Shown here one piece after another: positions 52,341 to 64,000 of a stretch of 64,000 nucleotides of DNA. The DNA is taken from NCBI GenBank assembly GCA_025449115.1, contig JAHLKC010000044.1:186001-250000 (forward strand), written 5' to 3'. Every line of letters starts with the position of its first letter. Within the stretch, counting starts at the first letter, position 1. The notes under the pieces are model-generated. The model was not told the origin of the DNA. It did no database searches and was given only the letters and a program-made list of their open reading frames with translations. The position numbers and the translations under genes were made by a program. Source of the stretch: Chytridium lagenaria. Its lineage: Eukaryota > Chytridiomycota > Chytridiomycetes > Chytridiales > Chytridiaceae.

Positions 52341-53781
52341 GTTTGGGGTAAAATTAATGAAATGGATCCAGCAATTTAGTAATCTTGTCCGAAACCTTGG
52401 ATCACCAAGCGATGGTTAACAAGGGCACATGGTCAGGGTCATTTCCGACAAGGACTCGCGTAGTTCAGCCCTCATTCGGTCATAGGTAAACCGCAAAAAG
52501 GGAAAAAAGAAAAAAGTTGGGTCTCGGTCCCTCCGAGGGTCTCGCGTTAATGAAGTTGCACTTTGCATGCACGAAAAGAGCCAAAAGCAACATATATATT
52601 TTGAAGGTAAGCGAGGTCAGCATATCCACTTGTCAGCCATTGGCACACTATATTCAGTTCTTCGAGCGAATCACTATAACAAGAAAGATAACCACACCTA
52701 TCTTGCAACCCAAAGAATAAACAAATGCGCTTCCCCCACAGCCAAATAAACATCACTACAATGCTTATAAAAGAACTTGATAATATCTAATAGCCCCATA
52801 CGGCAGCAGATGTCACCGCTTTAATAGTGCAGCGAGGTGGCAGTGTGAAACTACGGCCTCCTACCACGTATCTGAAGGTATGGTAGGAGTTTCGATAGGA
52901 CTAGTACCTTCTAATGGTACATAGAAGTCTACACATAAAATAAATAAAGTTTAGTGTACTTGACAAAGATAAACAATGTCCAGAGCATGAAAAAATGGAG
53001 CTCAATGATGATCAGCGGGAATAAACGAAAGGTAAAGGGAATAAGGGTGGATAACAAGCACGGGACCAGAATAAAGGATACTTAGCTGCGGTGTTTTCAA
53101 GTAGGTCTTCCTACAACCATTTTTGCCCATTCGTCGATCATCGGCGGCCGGTAAAGGCGTTCCTTAGCGTTCCCGGTGCTAAGGGCAATCTCTAAACCCG
53201 AAAACGACGACGACGAGGGGAAGCTGCGTTGATACTCCATCTCACCGGCCGTGAGCCGAAGGGGGGTTTGCTGATCGGGGCTTTAACAGCAAACCGATCA
53301 CCCAACGCCACGGAACATACGCGGTGTGTCCGAGGACCTGACGGAGGCACCTTCTGGTAAGACTACTCAATACTAACCTTGGTGCCAGAGGTAGGCGCGT
53401 GTGTATGCGAGAAGACCTGGACCTGGACCTGGACAGGACTGGGGACAGGTTTTGGGATGGGACAACTTCTCTATCTTTATTTTGTAAGACCCTCTCGCTC
53501 AACATAAACATAAACAAAGAATAAATAAACATATAAACAATGGGTATAAATGAGCGAGAGGATAAAGAAGAGATATATACAAAATAAAACAAAGTCCCAA
53601 GATACAAAAGGGCGGTAAACAGGGAAAACCCGACGGCGACATATATACAATGCCGTGGGAAAACCTGAATACCGTATAAGGTAAGTTAAGACTTACCATG
53701 ACGAATCCTAAAGACTTCGTTAGTGTACAAGCAGGAGGGGGTAAAAGGAAAAGCCGTACATATAGCATCTTGGAAATATGC
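52341..53781. other. Gene-free stretch
   Basis: 1.44 kb without a supported gene. Open frames at 53242-53798 (-) are Leu/Ser/Arg-rich and look compositional. Contains CTGGACCTGGACCTGGAC, a three-copy 6-bp repeat, at about 53419. Confidence 0.45.
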
Positions 53782-54819
53782 TTACGGTGAAATATCATTT
53801 ATTGAATATTTCACAGCAGAAGTTGCAGCTGTAGCATTGACTGCCTCATCTAGATTTTCATTCAAAAAGCGCACAACTTCAAGATGACCGCGTTCTGCTG
53901 CCATATCCATTGCGCCTGATGTGCAGCCTTCTTGACGATTCTCATGCAAATAGAGTATAACATCGAGATGACCTTCGCCTGCTGCCAAATCCATCGCTTC
54001 TGTTGTGCAGCCTTCTTGACGATTCTCATGCAAAAAGCGCACAACTTAAAGATGACCGTGTTCTGCTGCCGCATCCATTGCTTCTGTTGTGCAGCCTTCT
54101 TGACGACTTTCATGCAAAAAGCGCACAACATCAAGATGACCTCTGCCTGCTGCCATATCCATCGCGTCTGATGTGCAGCCTTCTTGACGCCTTTCATGCA
54201 AAAAGCGCACAACATCAAGATGACCTCTGCCTGCTGCCATATCCATCGCGTCTGATGTGCAGCCTTCTTGACGCCTTTCATGCAAAAAGCGCACAACATC
54301 AAGATGACCACCGGCTGCTGCCATGTCCATTGCTTCTGTTGTGCAACCTTCTTTGCGAGTCTCATGCAGGAATTGAACAACATCTAGATGTCCCTCACTG
54401 GCTGCGACAATCATCACATCCTCAGTCCAAATCAGTTGGTCAGCCCTTGCATTACTAGACAAATCAAGAGTTTGTTGATGCAGCCATCGAAGGAACTCAA
54501 GTCGTCCACAAGCTGCTAATATCCATGTGAATCTACGGTGCCAAAGCCCCATTCGATATAACCAGCAGAGCGCAAGATCTGTAGTTGCTTCGAGATTGGA
54601 GTATTTGTTAAACCTTTTGGCAATATCCTTGGAGACCGGGAAAAACGGTGTGTTTATGCCGAGGTCATCAAACGCTGACATAGGGTCTTCAGGATGGAGA
54701 GCGGGAAGGTTAAGCCATATCGATTCAAGTGTGACAGCAAGTGAGAGATCATTGGTGAAGCGGAGGATTGAGCGTCGAATTTCCACAGGAAGTGGATAAA
54801 GGGGGTGGGTGCGATGCAT
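53782..54819 (-). CDS. Ankyrin-repeat protein with internal stop
   Basis: An intracellular repeat protein, binding partner unknown. The ATG at 54819 opens a short F-box-like helix region (PLPVEIRRSILRFTNDLSLA), a 90-residue helical part with LCWLYRMGLWHRR, then a run of seven or eight short ankyrin-type repeats. The consensus is GHLDVVRFLHE.RQEGCTSDAMDMAA, 28 residues or 84 bp per unit, and several units are nearly identical at DNA level. In repeat five the codon after GHL is TAA (54046-54048), where the neighbouring units have GAT or GAA; the same frame then continues to 53782. It is one substitution from an intact 345-residue protein: a recent nonsense mutation, a truncated functional form, or a base error. 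Confidence 0.75.
53865..54390 (-). repeat. 84-bp tandem repeats in the ankyrin gene
   Basis: Six units of 84 bp, two of them (around 54120-54290) identical over essentially their whole length, indicating recent unit duplication or gene conversion. Confidence 0.75.
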
Positions 54820-55259
54820 TGATGAAGCTGAATGTGTTCTGATGAAGGGACAATTGCGAGGTATAAACTTTAGCTGTGCCTTCGTCTCAAATAATCATAA
54901 AAAAAATTATCTGCGATCAAAACTGATCTGCCCATTTGTGTGGGTGAATTTGTGTGTGTGAAGCCTATTTTTATGTGAAGCTTAAGCAATACCAAATAAT
55001 TTTTTTGATGTTTTGAATATATGCGTGTTGATGAGGTAGAGAGTCAAAACCCCAATCGACATTATTTATCCTTAAATAATCTCGGGCGTTACAGTAGCCC
55101 ATCGAGATGGCGAAAAGAAACAGAAAAGAGGTTGTTCCCACTTCGAACAAAGAACATAAAGGCATAAAAAAAAAAAGGAATAAAATCGTACAAACAAAAT
55201 AAACTAACCATGCAAAAGACCAAAAAAAAAGCGCGGGTAAAAGTAACAACATGAGTAAT
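54820..55259. other. Intergenic, no feature seen
   Basis: 440 bp between the ankyrin-repeat gene start and the end of homocitrate synthase. A/T-rich, no coding signal. Confidence 0.5.
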
Positions 55260-56973
<1,714 letters not shown>

Positions 56974-57848
56974 GGTAAGTAATACGTTTTGAATGGTAGG
57001 GGTGAGGATGATGGAGCACAGGTAATAGATGAGTAGATGGATGGATGGATGTGGTATGTATGCGTATAGATGATTGAGTGATGTCTCGACAGAGAGCTAC
57101 CTAGACAGATGGATGCCGTAGAGAGGATAGATATAAAGGGGGGTGTGGGAATGAAGGCCTGTATTTATACCTTTTTTTAATTTGTAAGTGCTGGTGATTG
57201 AATGACTGACTGACGGAGATGAAAGTCAGATGCAACGTGAATAAAATATGGATCGGTGAGCAGGTGAGTTAATATAAAAAAGCTTTCTTTCTCTTATTAT
57301 GTGCAGACTATCACTGTCTCTTCTGACAAGGTTATTATTTAATAAAAGAGATGAGATTTTTGAAGAAAAATATATTAAATATAATTAGAGGCAAGATGCT
57401 GCACTTTGATTGGATGAGGCTGAATTGTTTAGGGGTGATGGTGATGAGGTGTCACTGTCAGCATTCAGCATTAATTGACAACTGCCCCATCATCTTGAAG
57501 ACGAGATCCTACGCGTATCTAAAGGCACTGTGTCGTAGAATTGACAAAGGAACGGCTATGGGGCAAAGCGATTGCGGTGTATTAGAATAGACAGGTTTTG
57601 TTGTAAGGATCTGCCTCAACTTGAAGTCCTTTTGAGTCGAGGATAAAGAGCTATGAACATTAAATGCAACTATGAGAGGACATACTAAATATATTTCAAA
57701 GTGAGGTCACTACAACCCTCTACCCAAGTAAACAGGAAAACATGAAAATAAGAGATCACACTCTACGCAAGGAGAATGACAGTTGATCATGACACAAAAC
57801 GACTAAACAGAGAGCCAACACAGACGAGCCTTATTCATTTCCTTCGCT
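56974..57848. other. Upstream region of homocitrate synthase; no gene
   Basis: 875 bp between the starts or ends of flanking genes. Contains GATG/GATGGATG microsatellite-like runs (57025-57060). A Cys-poor open frame at 57351-57590 has no features. Confidence 0.45.
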
Positions 57849-59692
57849 TTACTGCTGCTTGCACTATTGAGAGTAAGATTGAAGGGGGATAAAGTTACAT
57901 TAGTAAACATTTTAAAGAAAAGTCGAAGTTATAATAGATTGTGATCAAAAATACCTCAGGGGGCTTCTCACCATCTCCACCAGCAGCGCCTCCCGCGGCA
58001 CCATCCTCATCGTCCTCGTCAACATCATCGTCATCATCGCCCTCTGCATCATCCTCGCCGTCCCATTCACCATCATCTATTTTAATAGTTTAGACTACAC
58101 ATCGAGCTTTGCAATAAAGAGGAATCACGCTTAAAGAAACAATTCTCACCACCCATGAATCCATCCTCAAATTCAAGAGCCCTTCCAGTGAACCAGTCAA
58201 CAGCGTGTGGGATAATCTTCTCCTTAATAATCTCTCCAATCTCGTAGTCAGACTCGAGCTTGTCCTCGGCCTGACATGGGCAGCATACAGTAAATATCCT
58301 GAAAGGAGAATCATAAAAAAGTCAAGGTATACTCACAGCCGCAGCAGCCTCCTCGTCATCTTCATCGGCGGGGTTCGGGGGCTTGAAGAATGAGAAAAAG
58401 GTGGGTGCGGGCACTGTCTTCTTCACGTTCTTGTCTTGTTGGAAGCTGTTCAACACAGATAAGTAATACATTAGTACTTCATCCCAAAGAATAAAATAAT
58501 TAGAGTAATAGTGAATGATGTAATCACCCTTATGCCTCTGCTTCTTGATTTCAACAGTTACGGAAAGGTTCTTGCCCTCCTTCCACTTGATGTCACAGCC
58601 CTCAGCACGGTCGTAAATGATGTCGCCGAAAGAGTTGTCAGTTGAGTTGATGAGGTAGTAAGTTTGGTAAGAAGGGTGTTGGAGAAATAATCGTTCTCTG
58701 CAAAGGTGAAATCAAGCTTGAATCCCTATAACATTCAACCAAAATACATCACCGTATATTAGTAAAAAAATTCATATTAAATAATCAGCAAGCAATTCAA
58801 TAAAAGCACTCACGGGGTTGTCTTCAAGGTACGCAAAGGTGATGTTTGTCAAGCTCTTCAAGGCCTCCTCATCAAGGTCAGTGATCTCTTCAGAGATCTG
58901 GGGGTGGTTCCTCAGAGCCGTTAGCCAAAAGTCCGGAACACCCTTGACTCCAGATCCGTCAGCGGGGGGAGGTCCAGCGGGTCCAAGGTCATCCTCATCA
59001 TCGTCCTCCTGGCAGATATGTCAGCAACATTCTTTAAATATGATCAATAAGTACCTTCTTCTCGGGACGCTTGCTCTCCTCATCAGTGGGCTCAACGACT
59101 CCAGCGATAATGGCCGCACGCTGTCTTAGAGTTAAATATCGAACTCTATTTTATAGAATTTCCCACCTTCTCATACAAAGGCTTGTATTGATGCAAGTAC
59201 TTCTTCTCGAGTGCGAGAACCTCCTCCCTGAACTTTGACTCAATGGACGCATGTTGGTCCTATATAATCGCAAGAGTTAATATTCCATTCAAAGATCACC
59301 CCCTATTCTAATCTTCAAAATGACGTACCTGGAGGTTCTGCAGAGCATGAAGCCTGCGGTTAACTTCGGGGGCAAGTTCGGCTATATTGAAAACAAAGTG
59401 TGAGAAGTGGCATGCTAAAAACTCCAAAAGAATGCCATGCAATACGTAGAATGCATTCGATTCTGAATAACATTCATGATAAACGGTTTTTTCTTGTATG
59501 CATGGAATGTCCGAGAGCAGAGGGGTTGGATCAACTTACATGGGACTTCGACAATCTGGGACTAATTGACAGGAAAAAAAAAGAAAGAAAAAAGGATCCA
59601 GTTAGTTAGCTGACGGTAAGATCCCTAGCTCAAAGTCCTGCAAAGGCATGACATGGGCTCTGGAGAGGATGAGCGGGCTGCATACTCACCAT
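57849..59692 (-). CDS. NAP1: Nucleosome assembly protein NAP1
   Basis: Histone H2A-H2B chaperone. The ATG (59692-59690) is a coding exon of three bases; a GTGAGT donor follows directly. A 22-nt exon (59561-59540) and the next exon then give [26 protein letters not shown]. Further exons carry [74 protein letters not shown], the FFSFFKPP motif and [16 protein letters not shown], all NAP-fold hallmarks. An acidic tail rich in Asp/Glu follows. The final exon supplies CKQQ, a CaaX prenylation motif also ending vertebrate NAP1L1. Seven or more introns of 50-130 nt. One junction near 58450-58530 does not close the frame as I draw it. Confidence 0.9.
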
Positions 59693-60746
59693 CTTTGTAA
59701 TTGAATGAAGGGGAAGGGTTCCTTTCACTTTTCAATTATTGACGGTGGTACACGTAACGACAATCATTTTGTTACATCCCAAACCTGACGACCTATCCTG
59801 AAATCCCTTCCCTCCATAAGATATGTTCGACCAAACCTTCCGATGCGCCATCCTCAAGATTCAGTTTCGAATTGTTGTAACGGCTCTTTCTTTCCAGCCT
59901 CCAAAAGTTCTTTCACAAAGCTATGGCCGTGGGACCACCGTTACCTACACCTTGGACCTAGATCGAGGTCATATTGCCTTTACTCAGTCGTAAAGGTTTG
60001 AAGAACTTTAGCCCTAACAAGATAGGGTGAGGCGTGAAGAACGGCGATATGCCAATTTGAAAAGTTTTTGCGATCGGAAGGTACACGTACAATGCTGCAG
60101 AATATGCGGCAGAGAATGGGTATGATGTTATTTTTCGTCCGTTTCCTGCATAGAATGGAGGGGAGTGGGCCTATGATACCCACGGCGCGCCAAGGCCATT
60201 CTCTACACATCCATCATTAGTCTGACCCTTTCGGATACGCACATTCATCGGTTATGGACTAATCCCTTGAACTTGTATCTTCCCATTTACCGATAACTAT
60301 ACTATGCAGTCTTTCATCCATCATCCGAATTTCCATGTGCGGGATGATCCTTGGGAGGAACGAGAGCAATAGCGGTTTTACCAACATCAACATGAGGTCC
60401 ATTTTATTCAAAAAGATGTTGAAAGAGCATGTCATTTGATAGTCCAGTCCATCATTTCAATGGTTTGTCAAATTTTAGTCCAGCATTTGTCAAAATTTCT
60501 TCACACCATCGACAGCATAACTGATGGGCCGTCATTGACTCATTGCTTTTTTGAATCCAAAACTCGCTTTGTCTTCCTTCCAAACCGCAACAACACCAGT
60601 TTAAAACCCCCAAAGCCAAGAAACTGTTAAATTAAACACAAAACATACCGTTGACTTTCTTTTCTGGCTCGAGAGCTTCACCAAAACAACACACAAAAAA
60701 AAAAAGAGATAAGGGATCGAAGGCGACCAAAAAGACGGCGTATGAA
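59693..60746. other. Gene-free stretch
   Basis: 1.05 kb between NAP1 and the minus-strand initiator tRNA gene. No supported coding region. Confidence 0.5.
60729..60733 (-). terminator. Pol III terminator (T5)
   Basis: Five A on the plus strand, 13 bp after the 3' end of the minus-strand tRNA gene. Confidence 0.55.
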
Positions 60747-60818
60747 TAGCACTTCCAGGTTTCGATCCTGGGACCTCGGAGTTATGAGCCCCGCGCTCTT
60801 CCCCTGAGCTAAAGTGCT
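60747..60818 (-). tRNA. Initiator tRNA-Met (CAT), second copy
   Basis: Same 72-nt sequence as 39913-39984 on the opposite strand, including G30:U40 and the ATCGAAA T loop. Confidence 0.92.
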
Positions 60819-60840
60819 TAATTAAAAAAAACTCTGCCCG

Positions 60841-63800
60841 ATGGAAAAAACGTCGGGACCTGTTCGGTCTGTCCCTCGTGCAGACAAGAACAAAGATGAT
60901 GACGGTCGCCCACCAAAACGATCGATATCAAATGAAAAGGACATACCTAAAGCCCAAACCAAGATCCTCAAGTCGGCCCACAGTGCGACAGTCGACGGCA
61001 TCCTGAATGAGGAAACGATAGAAAACGTTAACATCACAGTCGATGAGGAAGAAACACAGGATGCAGAGATGGATGAGGTAATCAACCCACTCCCCCCCAC
61101 CACCCCGCACCCAGAGGAGTGGCACACACTTCAATTTGTGGGTGGACGACTCGTAGGACTAGCGGAAGTACCTGCGAGCGTTCACTCGGATGCAACAAGG
61201 AGAGAACAGGAAATACTCGAAAACATTGGAGCCGCACACAACCCCAATGACCTCAAACAACGAGTCACTCAACTGCCACCTACCCACATCACACCGAGAA
61301 TACTCAACAAACTGTTGAGCATGATGGGACCTTTAGTACAATGCCCACACTGCAAAGGAAGTTCACATACCCTTTGGGAAGAATTCGGATCGGATGGAAG
61401 AGCAAAATGCACTACTACACAGAAATCGGACATGGACAAGGACATACCATGTCCGGGACGTCTGGACGCTACTTACCTATGGCTACTATGCACGGGACAG
61501 TCCAAGACGGGAAACACTACACAACTTAAGAACATCTTTCAACGTTTATTCTCCACGATAACGAAAAGAAGGGCGCCAACAGCTAAAATGAACCTTGAGG
61601 CCGCCAACCACAAGGCAACATCAAGAATTGCAGCCCTCCTTCAAAATACCGAAGAAAAGTTAAACTTTAAAGAAGTACAAATCACGATTCAAGCACAACA
61701 AACCTACAGCAAAGGTCTTGAGGATCATATCCAACAACTCACTAGAGCGTTTAATCAAATTGCCCACGACCTCCAACAGGCACAGGTGACGTCCGCCAAC
61801 GCACATACCGCCGATGGAACTTTCCGCAAGAATGATAGATCATACGCTAACGTTGCCACTCGCAGACCCACAACGAAGGTAACGCAAGCACTGCACGATA
61901 TAGCCAAACTAGCCGAAGAAGAGCAAGCCGCCGCGTATCAGAAGATGTTGACCACCCGCCGCAACCCTCTCACCAACACCTTCCTGGGAAGACGCACAGC
62001 GGCTGCCACACGCGCACCCTTACACATTGAAAATATAGACGATATCAAGAACGAAGTATTAAAAGACCGAGTGGCAAGCCTTACCTCCATACGAGTAGAG
62101 AACATAACCAATATGACACCATCTGAAGCCCGCACAACTGCCGCCCGTGCCGCAAAAATCAGCCCCCGCACGATCGCTGCAGTACGTAGAGATGGCAGAC
62201 AGACGGAATTCCTACTTTATAACACCAAAGAAAACGAGGCTGAAACGTTAACTAAATACTTCAAAGCCGCAAACATTAAGATACTCACCGATGACGGTTT
62301 CACACCCCACCCCAGCACGACCAAAGAAACACACATGAAATTCGTCATAAAGAGTCTTACACGAGAAGCGGCGCACACTTCGGACGTGGCCATCGTCTTG
62401 CAATACCTCCTTCGACTACCTGCAGAACATCGCAACCAATACCGCGAAGAACTAAGAGCTATCACAACAACAACAAACAATAATGGGCAGAAAGGCCCCC
62501 GACCACAAATGAACCACAACCTACTCACCATACACGCGGCATCTCTCAACGTAGGGGGTTTGGCGAACTCCATACATGAATGCCGCGAACTCCTCATAGC
62601 CAAACAATTTCACTTCCTCGCAATCCAAGAAACACTCGCAATCCCAGGACAAACCTTTCACCCTCATAACGAACTATTAGTACTAGAACACAGATTAACT
62701 CCCCTCCCAGGAAGAAAACGCAGAAGCGGTATTGCAATAATGCGACACCCAACAGCCACTGCCGCCGAAGACTTCCGACTTCTCGAAACCGACACTCAGG
62801 GAGATTACTTGTGGTTCCGTTTCAAAGATTCCATCAACATCGGAGTCTTCTACCTCAACCCAACCACCAAACCCGCAAGAGTCGCCAAAGCCCTATTTTC
62901 CCTCGACAGACATACAACATATAAGAACACACCTACCCCAATGTTGATCCTCGGCGATTTTAACACACGTTTCGGGGCAAAGTTTGGAGACACGGCACTC
63001 TCCCCACTTTGGCGCCGGAACATACTGTTAAGTACGCTAGACAAACACGGAATGCAATTCATCAAACATGGCGCTCACATCAACAAATGGACATACAACA
63101 ACAGTGGACGCACCTCCGTCATAGACCTAATGGCGGTGACAGCGGATATTAGACAGCACACAAGCAAAATGAGCGTCGACCAAACGGCAGCAGTAGACGT
63201 ACTACATCGAACGATATGGGCGACGGTCAGGGTAGCCCCACCACTGGCACCGGAGATGGCACCACCCGACGCCTACTCGTATCGACTAGAAAAGCTACTA
63301 GAACCAAATACGCTGGCAACGTATAAGGCTCGAGCCGAGGAAATGGACCCCACAGTCGCTACAAACATTCGTTTCGCTGTACGGCAGATCTCTGATGACA
63401 TAGAGAGGGGGCTTCCAATATCTGATGAGACCTGCGTACGACAACTCGATACAGCACTCGAGGTAATGAAAAAAGCAATAGATGAACTAGCATTAGAAAT
63501 AATAGGAAAAAAGAAGATAAAAAAATTCAAAGCGGCGACGTGCTCGGCCTGGGACGAGGAGGTGCGCCAATTAGCCAGGGTTCGCAAGGACCTGCAAGTT
63601 GAACTGGACAACACGCAACCTGGCACCCTCCTCCATCAGGAACTGAGACGGCGACTGGCAAAAGTCAAAAAGGCAAAGAAAAAAGCAATGAAAAAGAAGC
63701 AAACAGAAGGATATGAAGATTGGACAGAGACATTACACACCCTACCAACGGCAACTGCGACGAAATTCCTGGCGGGGACTTTAAGACGCAGAAACCGACG

Positions 63801-64000
63801 GCAATGTGCATCTCACCTGCAAGGTCATGTAGATACGTTAGAAGCGGTCCGGAACCATTTCCAGAAAGTATCTGCGGACCCTGACCCGAACGCACCTGAA
63901 AATCCTCCGGCGTTAGCGAACATACCAACCCATCGGCCAGCCCCCTTTACACAACACACCAAGAACGAAATAATGGCAGCCATAAAACGCACACCGACGG
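60841..64000 (+). CDS. Non-LTR retrotransposon polyprotein (APE endonuclease, RT start), incomplete
   Basis: One frame stays open for 1053 codons from the ATG at 60841 to the window end. Residues 1-550 are Gag-like: acidic and Gln/Thr-rich, with a Cys/His cluster (CPHCKGSSH, then AKC, PCPG) near residues 168-205 and a helical basic part. Residues 560-800 are an apurinic-endonuclease-type domain: ASLNVGGLAN, FLAIQETLA, MLILGDFNTRFG (about 62941) and SVIDLMAV (about 63115). A Lys/Arg-rich linker follows, then TKNEIMAAIKRTPT, the usual start of reverse transcriptase, is cut by the window edge. A single ORF carrying both functions, with endonuclease before RT, fits an APE-type LINE clade; which clade cannot be said. 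The frame is intact, so the copy may be active. Confidence 0.9.
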   Translation, partial: MEKTSGPVRSVPRADKNKDDDGRPPKRSISNEKDIPKAQTKILKSAHSATVDGILNEETIENVNITVDEEETQDAEMDEVINPLPPTTPHPEEWHTLQFVGGRLVGLAEVPASVHSDATRREQEILENIGAAHNPNDLKQRVTQLPPTHITPRILNKLLSMMGPLVQCPHCKGSSHTLWEEFGSDGRAKCTTTQKSDMDKDIPCPGRLDATYLWLLCTGQSKTGNTTQLKNIFQRLFSTITKRRAPTAKMNLEAANHKATSRIAALLQNTEEKLNFKEVQITIQAQQTYSKGLEDHIQQLTRAFNQIAHDLQQAQVTSANAHTADGTFRKNDRSYANVATRRPTTKVTQALHDIAKLAEEEQAAAYQKMLTTRRNPLTNTFLGRRTAAATRAPLHIENIDDIKNEVLKDRVASLTSIRVENITNMTPSEARTTAARAAKISPRTIAAVRRDGRQTEFLLYNTKENEAETLTKYFKAANIKILTDDGFTPHPSTTKETHMKFVIKSLTREAAHTSDVAIVLQYLLRLPAEHRNQYREELRAITTTTNNNGQKGPRPQMNHNLLTIHAASLNVGGLANSIHECRELLIAKQFHFLAIQETLAIPGQTFHPHNELLVLEHRLTPLPGRKRRSGIAIMRHPTATAAEDFRLLETDTQGDYLWFRFKDSINIGVFYLNPTTKPARVAKALFSLDRHTTYKNTPTPMLILGDFNTRFGAKFGDTALSPLWRRNILLSTLDKHGMQFIKHGAHINKWTYNNSGRTSVIDLMAVTADIRQHTSKMSVDQTAAVDVLHRTIWATVRVAPPLAPEMAPPDAYSYRLEKLLEPNTLATYKARAEEMDPTVATNIRFAVRQISDDIERGLPISDETCVRQLDTALEVMKKAIDELALEIIGKKKIKKFKAATCSAWDEEVRQLARVRKDLQVELDNTQPGTLLHQELRRRLAKVKKAKKKAMKKKQTEGYEDWTETLHTLPTATATKFLAGTLRRRNRRQCASHLQGHVDTLEAVRNHFQKVSADPDPNAPENPPALANIPTHRPAPFTQHTKNEIMAAIKRTPT
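60841..64000 (+). mobile_element. APE-type non-LTR retrotransposon (5' part)
   Basis: Element containing the polyprotein above. Its 5' boundary must lie between the tRNA end (60818) and the ATG (60841) or coincide with the tRNA flank, giving a leader of at most 22 bp. The 3' end is outside the window. Confidence 0.8.

Noticed and set aside
53242..53798. Minus-strand frames in the gene-free stretch
   Set aside because: Leu/Ser/Arg-rich low complexity without domains; not supported as genes.
57351..57590. 79-codon plus-strand frame upstream of homocitrate synthase
   Set aside because: No recognisable feature and no splice or promoter support.
61938..63626. Several minus-strand frames opposite the non-LTR element
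   Set aside because: They are antisense shadows of one continuous 1053-codon plus-strand frame with endonuclease motifs.

Overview
The window is nuclear DNA of a filamentous or zoosporic fungus, most likely an early-diverging (chytrid-like) lineage. The fungal signs are a homocitrate synthase of the alpha-aminoadipate lysine pathway, a RIB7-type riboflavin reductase, a delta-9 desaturase fused to cytochrome b5, RIT1, and a Ty3/Gypsy element. The early-diverging placement is an inference. It rests on an HCN/CNG-like cation channel and an FHA-GAF class III nucleotide cyclase, protein types absent from most Dikarya but expected in flagellated fungi. Genes are dense and intron-rich, and most introns are only 34 to 80 nt. 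Several apparent stops or frame changes disappear once these introns are removed; for seven genes the drawn exons sum to a multiple of three. A few other genes keep an unexplained one-base length error, usually at a homopolymer.

Layout: a very large coiled-coil protein with Ser/Pro/Arg-rich tandem repeats (406-6850, -); a seven-exon membrane protein of unknown family (7210-9039, +); a SMYD-type SET/MYND protein and the RNase P/MRP subunit POP5, divergent with only 37 bp between start codons (9079-10803); a Cys-rich protein and RIB7, divergent with only 18 bp between starts (11041-14281); a PH-domain protein (14302-15563, -); a small PPxY membrane protein (16014-16607, -); a 13-exon HCN-like channel (17058-20106, +); a polyQ SH3 protein (about 21095-24443, -); an AT-rich microsatellite zone; a Q-rich protein and a C2H2 zinc-finger protein (25599-27694, +); the nucleotide cyclase (28316-30873, -); a Lys/Pro-rich secreted protein with a decayed partial duplicate (31887-33600, +).

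The second half opens with a complete 6.0-kb LTR retrotransposon (33645-39641) with same-length LTRs, a TTCAG target duplication and a primer site matching initiator tRNA-Met. It sits 15 bp upstream of a four-tRNA cluster (Leu, Glu, Gln, initiator Met), so its own presumed primer gene lies 271 bp from its 3' end. Then come three tandem DUF4436-like membrane proteins (40337-44876), RIT1, which modifies initiator tRNA-Met (45092-46779, -), a small secreted protein, the desaturase (48486-50199, +), a fourth inverted DUF4436-like copy (50987-52340, -), an ankyrin-repeat protein with an internal stop (53782-54819, -), homocitrate synthase (55260-56973, -), NAP1 with a CKQQ C-terminus (57849-59692, -), a second initiator tRNA-Met gene (60747-60818, -), and 22 bp beyond its 5' end the start codon of an APE-type non-LTR retrotransposon whose single frame runs off the window.

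Three themes link the genes. Cyclic-nucleotide signalling is represented by the cyclase and the cyclic-nucleotide-binding channel 8 kb apart. Initiator tRNA biology is represented by two gene copies, its modifying enzyme, and two retroelements next to its genes. Membrane-protein family expansion is represented by the DUF4436-like genes.
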